This document shows positions 51,946-58,383 of a stretch of 64,000 nt of DNA, one piece after another. The stretch is from assembly GCA_963707575.1 (NCBI GenBank), contig OY970171.1, forward strand, positions 2,976,001 through 3,040,000. Reading direction: 5' to 3'. Below the pieces are notes generated by a model. The model saw nothing but the letters and a program-made list of their open reading frames with translations. It searched no databases and had not been told where the DNA came from. The translations under genes were made by a program, and so were the position numbers. Positions within the stretch are counted from its first letter, which is position 1. Each line of letters opens with the position of its first letter. Source of the DNA: Gaiellasilicea sp963707575. Its GTDB lineage: Bacteria; Actinomycetota; Thermoleophilia; Gaiellales; Gaiellaceae.

Positions 51946-52110
51946 ATGGACGCCGCCGCCGCTGCCGCGAAGCTGAGGGCTTCCGCCCTCCTGCTCGAGC
52001 ACTGCTTCGCACTCGACGGCGACCGGCGGCGTCCCACGGCCCGCGCCCGCCTGGAGTCGATGCTCGGCACCGAGCTCACCCGCAGGCTCGTGCTGTCGCT
52101 CTGCCAGTAA
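51946..52110 (+). CDS. Small hypothetical protein
   Basis: From the ATG at 51946 the peptide is 54 aa: an Ala-rich helix (MDAAAAAAKLRASALLLEHCFALDG) and a second helix ending LTRRLVLSLCQ. A GATAGGT box lies just upstream and the stop is immediately followed by repeat copy C. Codon use fits the neighbours. An in-frame TTG at 51889 would add 19 residues. Family unknown. Confidence 0.45.
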   Translation: MDAAAAAAKLRASALLLEHCFALDGDRRRPTARARLESMLGTELTRRLVLSLCQ

Positions 52111-52180
52111 GCGCAAGATCGGAATCTGCGGAAGCAATTCCGATCGCGCGAAGATCCCTGAAGGAGGACGCTGCGCGGCC
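52111..52180 (+). repeat. Two-hairpin intergenic repeat, copy C
   Basis: It begins at the base after a stop codon: GCGC, GATCGGAATCTGC-GGAA-GCAATTCCGATC (one base lost from the 3' arm), GCGC, linker GAAGATCCCTGAAGG, then a degraded hairpin 2. It is the most damaged full-length copy. Confidence 0.72.
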
Positions 52181-52208
52181 TCACTTGCGGATTGGGACAG
52201 CCTGAGCG

Positions 52209-52406
52209 CTAGCGGGGGCCGGGGAGGTCCTCGCCCGTCAGGCGCACGAACAGGAAGATCGCGCCGCCTGAGACAAGAGCGAGGATGAACGCCGTGGCTC
52301 CCGAGACGCCGACCGCGAGCATCCCGAACCAGAGGATCAGGAAGAAGAGGACGGCCCAGCCGAACGACTGCAGCCCGTGGTCGATGCTCGGCATGCGGAG
52401 GTGCAT
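52209..52406 (-). CDS. Small two-helix membrane protein
   Basis: This 65-aa protein starts at the ATG at 52406; a later ATG five codons in is also possible. On the minus strand TACGAT lies 7 nt before the start. It has two helices, FGWAVLFFLILWFGMLAVGVS and AFILALVSGGAIFLFVRL, and a short polar tail. The much longer open frame up to 54242 on this strand is a shadow of the CAP-protein gene. Function unknown. Confidence 0.6.
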   Translation of the reverse strand: MHLRMPSIDHGLQSFGWAVLFFLILWFGMLAVGVSGATAFILALVSGGAIFLFVRLTGEDLPGPR

Positions 52407-52413
52407 CGGCGCG

Positions 52414-52419
52414 ATCGTA
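52414..52419 (-). promoter_or_regulatory. -10-like TACGAT (minus strand)
   Basis: Reading the minus strand, TACGAT is followed by 7 nt and the ATG at 52406. This supports the chosen start and the leaderless pattern. Confidence 0.42.
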
Positions 52420-52946
52420 CTGCACGCGGGCACGCTCGCCACCCCCGAACGAAACTTCACGCAAATTGCACGGTTCGGGTCGCACGGCGCCTTGCTCGCG
52501 GGTGGCGTTCCCTCTACGTTCTCCCCTGCAGGGAGCACGGAGCGCGAGTAGGTCGAAGCCGAGCTCGAGGGCCGTACGCGGAAGCGGAAAGTCAGCGGGT
52601 TCGGTGGACTAAAGCGCCACCGGCTCCCTGAATTTTTGCGCAGCAAGAGGGATCCGCGGGAGCGGATCCCTCTTTGCGCGAAGACCCCTGAAGGGCGCCG
52701 CTTCGCGGCGCCACCTGGCGGATGATCAGCCGTCGAGGACTGACTCGTCGAACGGAACGAGGGATACGGCAGCCGGCGTGGCGTGCCGAGAGGGAGGAGG
52801 ACCGTCCGCAACTCGATCATGCCGCCGCACATGCCCGAGACCGCCGCTTCCCGTTCCGTCGCGCCGACGGCGTCGACCCCTTGCGGGTGCGCCTCTCGTC
52901 GGCTAGGGTCGCCCGGTCTTTCAGGGCCAGAGGGCAAGGGGGAACG
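52420..52946 (+). other. Intergenic region upstream of the CAP-domain gene
   Basis: No gene is supported in these 530 bp. It holds repeat copy D (52638-52712) and, near the end, the AAGGGGGAA ribosome site of the next gene. Open frames here lack protein-like composition. Confidence 0.5.
52638..52712 (+). repeat. Two-hairpin intergenic repeat, copy D
   Basis: GCGC, stem GAGGGATCCGC / GCGGATCCCTC around GGGA, GCGC, linker GAAGACCCCTGAAGG and hairpin 2 with an 8-bp stem GGCGCCGC-TTC-GCGGCGCC. The stem sequence is quite different from copies B and C yet pairs perfectly. It is the only copy not directly behind a gene in sense. Confidence 0.8.
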
Positions 52947-54092
52947 ATGAGGGCACACGCTTCGGGACTGACACTCGCGCTCGCCACGGTGGCCGTTGCG
53001 GCCGTCGCCGTACTGCCGAGCAGCGTGCCGGGCACGCCTGCTTCGGCGAACGCGGTCGTCGGCAACTGCACGCCGGGCAGCGACTGGGGCACGCTCCGCC
53101 AGGACCTGGCGGTCCGGGTCGTCGAGCTCGTGAACCAGCACCGCGCCGCGCGAGGCCTCTCGCAGCTCACCGTGACGACCCCGCTCACGAACGCGGCGAT
53201 CTGGAAGTCGCGGCACATGGCCAGGTACGTCTACATGGCGCACGCCGACCCGGCTCCGCCGGTCGCGCGCAGCGTCGGCGACCGCCTGCTCGCCTGCGGC
53301 TATCCCGCGTCGAGCGCCGGGTGGGGCGAGAACATCGCCTATGGCTACACGTCGGCCGACGCCGTCATGCAGGGCTGGCTCAACTCGCCCGGCCACCGCG
53401 CCAACATCGAGAACCCGAGCTACCGGGCGATCGGGGTGGGGGCGGCGGCGGCGAGCACGGGCCGTCTCTACTGGACGCAGGAGTTCGGCACCTCGACCTC
53501 GGGCAGCACCCCGCCGCCGACGTCCGCCTGCTCGAATGGCCTGGACGATGACGGGGACGGGAAGGTCGACTATCCCGCGGATCCGGGCTGCTCCAGCTCG
53601 ACGGACACGAACGAGTACAACGCGCCGCCCGCGGCCGCCGCCTGTGGCAACGGCCTCGACGACGACGCGGACGGCAAGGTCGACTACCCGGCCGACCCCG
53701 GCTGCTCGAGCACGACCGACAACGACGAGTTCAACGCGCCGCCACCGCCAAGCTACGCCTGCTCCAACGGCCTCGACGATGACGGGGACGGGAAGGTCGA
53801 CTATCCCGCGGATCCGGGCTGCTCCAGCTCGACGGACACGAACGAGTACAACGCGCCGCCCGCGGCCGCCGCCTGTGGCAACGGTCTCGACGACGACGGG
53901 GACGGGAAGGTCGACTATCCCGCGGATCCGGGCTGCTCCAGCTCGACGGACACGAACGAGTACAACGCGCCGCCCGCGGCCGCCGCCTGTGGCAACGGTC
54001 TCGATGACGACGGGGACCGCAAGGTCGACTACCCTGCCGATCCCGGCTGCCAGAGCCTCAGCGACAACAACGAGGCCGATCGCTCTCGGTAG
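52947..54092 (+). CDS. Secreted CAP/SCP-domain protein with five Asp-rich repeats
   Basis: From the ATG at 52947 (AAGGGGGAA upstream) the protein is 381 aa. A signal peptide (GLTLALATVAVAAVAVLPSSVPGTPASA) is followed by a CAP domain (about 50-185) with VVELVNQHRAARGLSQL, GWGENIAYGYTSADAVMQGWLNSPGHRANIENPSYRAIGVG in pieces typical of bacterial YkwD-like proteins. Five repeats of about 38 residues follow, each with NGLDDDGDGKVDYPADPGC, an EF-hand-like calcium loop with paired Cys. It should be extracellular. Some units are nearly identical in DNA, which indicates recent duplication. Confidence 0.88.
   Translation: MRAHASGLTLALATVAVAAVAVLPSSVPGTPASANAVVGNCTPGSDWGTLRQDLAVRVVELVNQHRAARGLSQLTVTTPLTNAAIWKSRHMARYVYMAHADPAPPVARSVGDRLLACGYPASSAGWGENIAYGYTSADAVMQGWLNSPGHRANIENPSYRAIGVGAAAASTGRLYWTQEFGTSTSGSTPPPTSACSNGLDDDGDGKVDYPADPGCSSSTDTNEYNAPPAAAACGNGLDDDADGKVDYPADPGCSSTTDNDEFNAPPPPSYACSNGLDDDGDGKVDYPADPGCSSSTDTNEYNAPPAAAACGNGLDDDGDGKVDYPADPGCSSSTDTNEYNAPPAAAACGNGLDDDGDRKVDYPADPGCQSLSDNNEADRSR
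53526..54090 (+). repeat. Five coding repeats of about 114 bp in the CAP-domain gene
   Basis: Units encode (S/G)NGLDDDGDGKVDYPADPGC and a Ser/Thr-rich tail. Units one, three and four share long stretches of identical DNA, including synonymous positions, while units two and five have diverged. Confidence 0.85.
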
Positions 54093-54136
54093 GGCGCAGG
54101 TGGGTGACCGGCCCGGCCAGGCCTCCGTGTGCCAAC

Positions 54137-54167
54137 TTGACATAACGCCCATTACCGTGCGTAGGCT
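54137..54167 (+). promoter_or_regulatory. Candidate promoter of the plus-strand RpoD-type gene
   Basis: TTGACA at 54137-54142 is a consensus -35. TAGGCT at 54162-54167 is the best -10, at a long 19-bp spacing. The gene start is about 69 nt downstream, so this transcript has a leader. Confidence 0.5.
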
Positions 54168-54235
54168 GGACACAGGCGTTTGAGAGGGAGAAGCTCGCGG
54201 GTAGAAGCCGAACAGGCCGCCGCGCGCCCCACTAC

Positions 54236-55312
54236 ATGACAACGATCGACATCGATCACTTCCTGCGCAACGACGACATCCAGCAGTTGCTGGACGCGGC
54301 CGAGCAGGCTGGGTCGCTGCGCGCGCTCGAGCTGGCCGAGGTGATCGAAGCCCACGAGCTCGATTCGCTCGAGCAGGACGCGCTCATGCGCGAGCTCGAG
54401 CAGCGCGGGATCGAAGTCGCGGACGAGCCGAAGGTCGAGGAGCGCCCCGCCGAGGAGCCGGCGCCCCCACCGCCGCCCGCGGCCGTGCACCAGGAGACGA
54501 CCACCGATGCCCTTCAGCTCTTCCTGCGGGAAGCCGGCCGCCACCAGCTCCTGACGGCGGCCCAGGAGGTCGAGCTTGCGAAGAAGATCGAGCGCGGCGA
54601 CGCGCAAGCGAAGCAGCACATGATCCAGGCGAACCTCCGCCTGGTGGTCTCGATCGCCAAGAACTACCGCAACCAGGGCCTGCCGTTCCTCGATCTGATC
54701 CAGGAGGGCACCCTGGGCCTGATCCGGGCCGTCGAGAAGTTCGACTGGCGCCGCGGCTTCAAGTTCTCCACGTACGCCACCTGGTGGATCCGACAGGCGG
54801 TCGCACGAGCGCTCGCGGACAAGGCGAGGACGATCCGCATGCCCGTGCACATCGTCGAGCGGCTCCAGAAGATGAACCGCGCCGAGCGGACGCTCTGGAC
54901 GCAGCTCGGCCGTGAGCCCACGCTCGAGGAGATCGCCGAGGAGGCCTCGCTGCCGCTCCAGCAGGCGATCGAGGTGCGCGCCGCCGCACGGGCGTCCACG
55001 AGCCTCGACCAACCCGTCGGCGAGACCGAGGACGCTGTCTTCGGCGACTTCGTCGCCGGCGACGGGCCGCTGCCGGAGGAGCAGGTCGAGGTGTCGCTGC
55101 GCAGCCAGGCGCTGCGGGAGGCGCTCGAGGCGCTCACCGACCGCGAGCGCCAGGTCGTCGTGCTCCGCTACGGGCTCGCTGACTCTGAGCCGAAGACGCT
55201 CGAGGAGATCGGGCGCCGGCTCGGGCTCACGCGCGAGCGCGTGCGCCAGATCGAGCTCGACTCGCTCAAGCGCCTGGCCTCGCTCCGTGAAATGGAATCC
55301 GTCGGGCTGTAG
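54236..55312 (+). CDS. rpoD: RpoD/SigA-type RNA polymerase sigma factor
   Basis: This 358-aa protein has a region-1.1-like N-terminus (IDIDHFLRNDDIQQLLDAAEQAGSLRALELAEVIEAHELD in the expected position), a Pro-rich linker, then region 1.2-2 (DALQLFLREAGRHQLLTAAQEVELAKKIERGD, LRLVVSIAKNYRNQGLPFLDLIQEGTLGLIRAVEKFDWRRGFKFSTYATWWIRQAV). Region 3 is MPVHIVERLQKMNRAERTLW, and region 4 is LTDRERQVVVLRYGL...TLEEIGRRLGLTRERVRQIELDSLKRL. It is probably the principal sigma factor or a close group 2 paralogue. It converges with another RpoD-type gene 99 bp away. Confidence 0.9.
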   Translation: MTTIDIDHFLRNDDIQQLLDAAEQAGSLRALELAEVIEAHELDSLEQDALMRELEQRGIEVADEPKVEERPAEEPAPPPPPAAVHQETTTDALQLFLREAGRHQLLTAAQEVELAKKIERGDAQAKQHMIQANLRLVVSIAKNYRNQGLPFLDLIQEGTLGLIRAVEKFDWRRGFKFSTYATWWIRQAVARALADKARTIRMPVHIVERLQKMNRAERTLWTQLGREPTLEEIAEEASLPLQQAIEVRAAARASTSLDQPVGETEDAVFGDFVAGDGPLPEEQVEVSLRSQALREALEALTDRERQVVVLRYGLADSEPKTLEEIGRRLGLTRERVRQIELDSLKRLASLREMESVGL

Positions 55313-55334
55313 CTCGTACGACGCTTGTGAGACC

Positions 55335-55405
55335 GGGGCGCGAAGCGCCCCCTTCAGGGATCTTCGCGCGATCGGGATCTGCTTCCGCAGATTCCGATCT
55401 TGCGC
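55335..55405 (-). repeat. Two-hairpin intergenic repeat, copy E
   Basis: On the minus strand: GCGC, GATCGGAATCTGC-GGAA-GCAGATCCCGATC (one mismatch), GCGC, linker GAAGATCCCTGAAGG and hairpin 2 GGGGCGC-TTC-GCGCCCC. It fills the gap between the two convergent sigma genes, 6 bp beyond the stop of the minus-strand one. Confidence 0.8.
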
Positions 55406-55411
55406 AGCTAG

Positions 55412-56377
55412 CTATGTCCTGAGGTAGAACTCGAGCCCGGGTGCGACGTTCCGGAGCTCGCGGAGGGCCCGTGCTTCGAGCTGGCGCACGCGCTCGCGGG
55501 TGATGCCGAGGCCGGCACCCACCTCCTCGAGCGTCTGCGGGACGGCACCGTCGAGGCCGAAGCGGTGCGAGAGGACGTGGCGCATGCGGGGATTCAGTCG
55601 TTCGAGCGCGTCTGCCAGCTCCTGTGAGCGCAGGCGGTCGGAGGTCTGCACATCGGGCTCGATCGTCTTCGTGTCCTCGATCATGTCGCCGTAGAGACTC
55701 TCGCCGTCGCCGACGGGCGTCTCCAGGCTGACGGGGTCTTCGACGAGCTCGAGCAGCTCGCGGACGCGCTCCGGCGTGAAGCCGCTCTCCAGGGCGATCT
55801 CGTCGTCCTTCGGCGCGCGGTTCAGCTTCTGCGCGAGCACCCGGCGCGCGCGTGTGACGCGGCGCACCTGGTCGGCCACGTGCACGGGCAGCCGAATCGT
55901 TCGGCCCTGCTCGGCGAGCGCGCGGGTGACCGCCTGGCGGATCCACCACGTCGCGTAGGTCGAGAGCTTGAAGCCGAGCTTGTAGTCGAACTTCTCCACC
56001 GCGCGGATCAGGCCGAGATTGCCCTCCTGGATCAGGTCGAGGAGCGGCACGTTCGCCTTTGTGTAGTTGCGCGTGATCGACATCACGAGCCGGAGATTCG
56101 ACTCGATCAGCTTCCTCTTCGCATCCTCGTCGCCGAGATCCTTGCGGCGCGCGAGCTCGCGCTCCTCGCCCGGCGTCAGCAGGCGACCGTCGCCGATCTG
56201 GCGCACGTAAAGCTTGAGTGGATCCTGCGTGGTCGTCTCGACCACGGCGGCCGCGGGCTCGTCCTCCCCCGGCTGGGCTTCCGGCTCGGCAGGCTCGTCG
56301 AGCGCCGGCAGCAGCTCCAGGTGCGGCTCCGCGGCAGCGGTCTCGGCAAGGTGCTCGGCAGCAGTCTGGCGCTCCAC
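55412..56377 (-). CDS. RpoD-type (group 1/2) RNA polymerase sigma factor
   Basis: This 321-aa protein starts at a GTG at 56377 after GAGAGG. A short acidic N-terminus replaces region 1.1. Regions 1.2-2 are DPLKLYVRQIGDGRLLTPGEERELARRKDLGD and NLRLVMSITRNYTKANVPLLDLIQEGNLGLIRAVEKFDYKLGFKLSTYATWWIRQAV. Region 3 has LPVHVADQVRRVTRARRVL and region 4 LNPRMRHVLSHRFGL...LEEVGAGLGITRERVRQLEARALREL. Region 2.4 matches the plus-strand paralogue closely (STYATWWIRQAV), so both should recognise similar -10 boxes. The lack of region 1.1 suggests a group 2 sigma. Confidence 0.9.
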   Translation of the reverse strand: MERQTAAEHLAETAAAEPHLELLPALDEPAEPEAQPGEDEPAAAVVETTTQDPLKLYVRQIGDGRLLTPGEERELARRKDLGDEDAKRKLIESNLRLVMSITRNYTKANVPLLDLIQEGNLGLIRAVEKFDYKLGFKLSTYATWWIRQAVTRALAEQGRTIRLPVHVADQVRRVTRARRVLAQKLNRAPKDDEIALESGFTPERVRELLELVEDPVSLETPVGDGESLYGDMIEDTKTIEPDVQTSDRLRSQELADALERLNPRMRHVLSHRFGLDGAVPQTLEEVGAGLGITRERVRQLEARALRELRNVAPGLEFYLRT

Positions 56378-56558
56378 GACCTCTCTATCGGCGTTCCGCG
56401 CGCCGCGCTTGAGCAGCAGCTACAGGATCAAGGGAAAACGGCCGATCTCACGAACCTGAGAGGGAAAATCCATCCTAACTTGAGCAAAACATCTGTCGTC
56501 TACGGTTCGTAACGCGGAAACCACTCCAACCGACGACCATCCTAGGATCCAATCCTGA

Positions 56559-57350
56559 ATGTGCGGCATCGCCGGATACAGCCTGAGCCCCGAGTCGAGC
56601 GTCAACCGGACGCTGTCGGCGCAAGCGCTGCTGGCCGGGATCGCCGAGCGCGGCGCGGACGCCGTCGGGTATGCCTACCGCAGCACCGGCAACGAGATCG
56701 CGGTGTACAAGCGGCGCTCTGGCGCCTGTGCGCTCCTCGACGAGCTGCGCGTGCCCTCCGGTGCGACCCAGGCGCTCGTACACGTCCGCGACTACACCAA
56801 GGGCCATCCGCGGATCGAGGCCAACAACCACCCCATCCGGCACGGCGCCGTCGTCGGGATCCACAACGGGATCATCGTCAACGACGAGGAGATCTTTGCC
56901 CGCTACGGCTTTCCCCGTGCGGAGCCTGAGATGACCGTCGACTCGGAGGCGATCTTCGCCCTCGCCGAGCACTCCGAGGGCAGCAGCGAGGCTCTGGAGG
57001 AGCTCTACGGCGCCATGGCGACCGCCTGGCTCGACGAGCGGGTCCCCTCCACGCTCTTCCTCGCCCGAGCGATCGGCCGGCCGCTCTGGGTGGGCACGGG
57101 CGGACGCGAGCTCTTCTTCGCCTCGACCCGTGAGGCGCTCGAGGTGCTCGAGCACACGCTCCGGGTGGCCCTGCGCAAGCGTGAGGTCGACGAAGGCACC
57201 CTCTTGCGCATCGAGGAGGGCCGCGTCGCCTCGACCGAGCGGTTCCGGCCCGACCGGTCGTACGTGGAGGAGACGATCCTCCCCTCCGTCCGCGCCCCGC
57301 AGGAGGGCATCTCCTGCCTCCAGCGCCTCGCGGCGATCGCGCTAGGTTAG
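56559..57350 (+). CDS. Stand-alone class-II glutamine amidotransferase domain protein
   Basis: This 263-aa protein starts MCGIAGYSLSPES, with the N-terminal nucleophile Cys2 of Ntn amidotransferases. Other family motifs are RGADAVGYAYR, LVHVRDYTKGHPRIEANNHPI and VVGIHNGIIVNDEEIF. No synthase domain is attached: GlmS, PurF and AsnB are all longer. The AT-rich spacer upstream has a TAGGAT box. It may act with an unlinked partner or as a glutaminase-like enzyme. Confidence 0.82.
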   Translation: MCGIAGYSLSPESSVNRTLSAQALLAGIAERGADAVGYAYRSTGNEIAVYKRRSGACALLDELRVPSGATQALVHVRDYTKGHPRIEANNHPIRHGAVVGIHNGIIVNDEEIFARYGFPRAEPEMTVDSEAIFALAEHSEGSSEALEELYGAMATAWLDERVPSTLFLARAIGRPLWVGTGGRELFFASTREALEVLEHTLRVALRKREVDEGTLLRIEEGRVASTERFRPDRSYVEETILPSVRAPQEGISCLQRLAAIALG

Positions 57351-57360
57351 CGCTGCCTAG

Positions 57361-57425
57361 CCCGCAAGCGGGTACGGGCAAAGCCCGCACCCGCGCGAAG
57401 ACCCCTGAAGGGCCGCTTCGCGGCC
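57361..57425 (+). repeat. Two-hairpin intergenic repeat, copy F
   Basis: Stem GCGGGT-A-CGGGC with loop AAA and GCCCG-C-ACCCGC (one A/C mismatch), then GCGAAGACCCCTGAAGG and hairpin 2 GGCCGC-TTC-GCGGCC. It starts about 10 bp after the amidotransferase stop in the sense orientation. Confidence 0.78.
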
Positions 57426-57576
57426 TACCAGCTCAATGGCAACCGGTGCAGCCGCAGCGGGTACGGGCAAAGCCCGCACCCCCGCGTAGACCCCTGAAGG
57501 GCCGCTTCGCGGCCTACCAGCTCAATGGCCACCGGTGTGGCCGCAGCGGCCCCGGGCAGGACCACGCTCGCCGCCG
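57426..57576 (+). repeat. Two-hairpin repeat copy G, tandem duplicate of F
   Basis: The F element plus its flank (TACCAGCTCAATGGC...) is repeated with a period of 89 bp; the second hairpin pair spans about 57454-57514, and the flank recurs to about 57550. The linker has one change (GCGTAGACCCCTGAAGG). No gene is present in this interval. Confidence 0.78.
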
Positions 57577-58260
57577 CTAGCCTCCGACCGTCCCGTCCGG
57601 CGCCACGTCGACGTCCTCGTCGAGCAGGCGCTCCCGGACGAGGTACTGGAACGCGGCCCACGCCGGCTGCACGTCGATCATCCGGTAGATCTGCCACTCG
57701 GTGAGCAGCGCTGCGTCCTGCTTGCGCGCGACGGCCCAGTCGGCCATCTTGGGCAGCCGTCCCAGCGCCTGTGCGAGCACGGCTCCCTGCTCAACCGCGC
57801 GCTCCAGCCGCTCCTCCCCCACCGGCACGTCGAAGCCCGCCTCGCGGAGCGCCTGGGCGAGCGAGCCGAACGTGTGCCAGAGCAGGGACTTCGACGGCAT
57901 CGAGCCCTTGCGCTCGTCGATGTCGCGGGCCGTCGGCGTGCGGCCGAGCTCCTCCCCGAATCTGCGCAGCTGGCCGAGCAGCTCCTCGCGGGTAGCGAAG
58001 CGACGAGGCACGAGCCCCGCCTTGCGCTTGGCGGCGTTCCAGCTCCCGAAGTGCTCGATCACGGTCTGCGGATGCACAGTCGTGGCCGCGTCGGCTGCGA
58101 ACTCGCGCATCGTCGGCGAGCGACCCAGCCGCTCGGCCGACTCCGTCAGCTGAGCGAGGATCTGCTCGTCGGTGTACCGCTTGCGGATTCCCGCCTGGAA
58201 AGCGGCGAGCGCCTGCGGGTCGATGCCTGCCACCGCAGGGTGACGGCGACCTCGTGCCAT
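57577..58260 (-). CDS. Protein with homing-endonuclease-associated (HNH-type) repeats
   Basis: This 227-aa protein starts at the ATG at 58260. It has at least two copies of a roughly 55-residue helical module: YTDEQILAQLTESAERLGRSPTMREF...TVIEHFGSWNAAKRKAGL and TREELLGQLRRFGEELGRTPTARDI...LLWHTFGSLAQALREAGF. A third degenerate copy follows. These modules accompany homing endonucleases and bind DNA, but no nuclease motif (HNH or GIY-YIG) is seen. It is likely a DNA-binding protein of unknown role. Promoter boxes are clear upstream. Confidence 0.75.
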   Translation of the reverse strand: MARGRRHPAVAGIDPQALAAFQAGIRKRYTDEQILAQLTESAERLGRSPTMREFAADAATTVHPQTVIEHFGSWNAAKRKAGLVPRRFATREELLGQLRRFGEELGRTPTARDIDERKGSMPSKSLLWHTFGSLAQALREAGFDVPVGEERLERAVEQGAVLAQALGRLPKMADWAVARKQDAALLTEWQIYRMIDVQPAWAAFQYLVRERLLDEDVDVAPDGTVGG

Positions 58261-58266
58261 GCAATC

Positions 58267-58294
58267 ATTGTAGAGCAGACTGGCTTAGTTGCAA
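58267..58294 (-). promoter_or_regulatory. Promoter TTGCAA-N16-TACAAT (minus strand)
   Basis: The -35 is TTGCAA (58294-58289), the spacer 16 bp, and the -10 TACAAT (58272-58267). The ATG follows 6 nt later with no ribosome site. It is the best-formed leaderless promoter in the window. Confidence 0.65.
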
Positions 58295-58349
58295 GTGCGG
58301 CCGAGCAGCAACGGCGAAAACTTGCCTCTGTTGTTGGACTTGGGTCGCA

Positions 58350-58383
58350 GGCGGCGGCCCCGTTAAGGGTCTTTGCGCGCGCG
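58350..58383 (-). repeat. Partial two-hairpin repeat, copy H
   Basis: On the minus strand, directly after the GGDEF/HD-GYP gene, the sequence GCGCGCAAAGACCCTTAACGGG and a GGCCGCC stretch match the linker and hairpin 2 start of the family. Hairpin 1 is missing. I treat it as a decayed copy. Confidence 0.4.

Noticed and set aside
52209..54242. 677-codon open frame on the minus strand
   Set aside because: Apart from its last 65 codons it is antisense to the CAP-domain gene and consists of low-complexity Val/Arg/Gly-rich sequence, typical of a GC-rich shadow frame.
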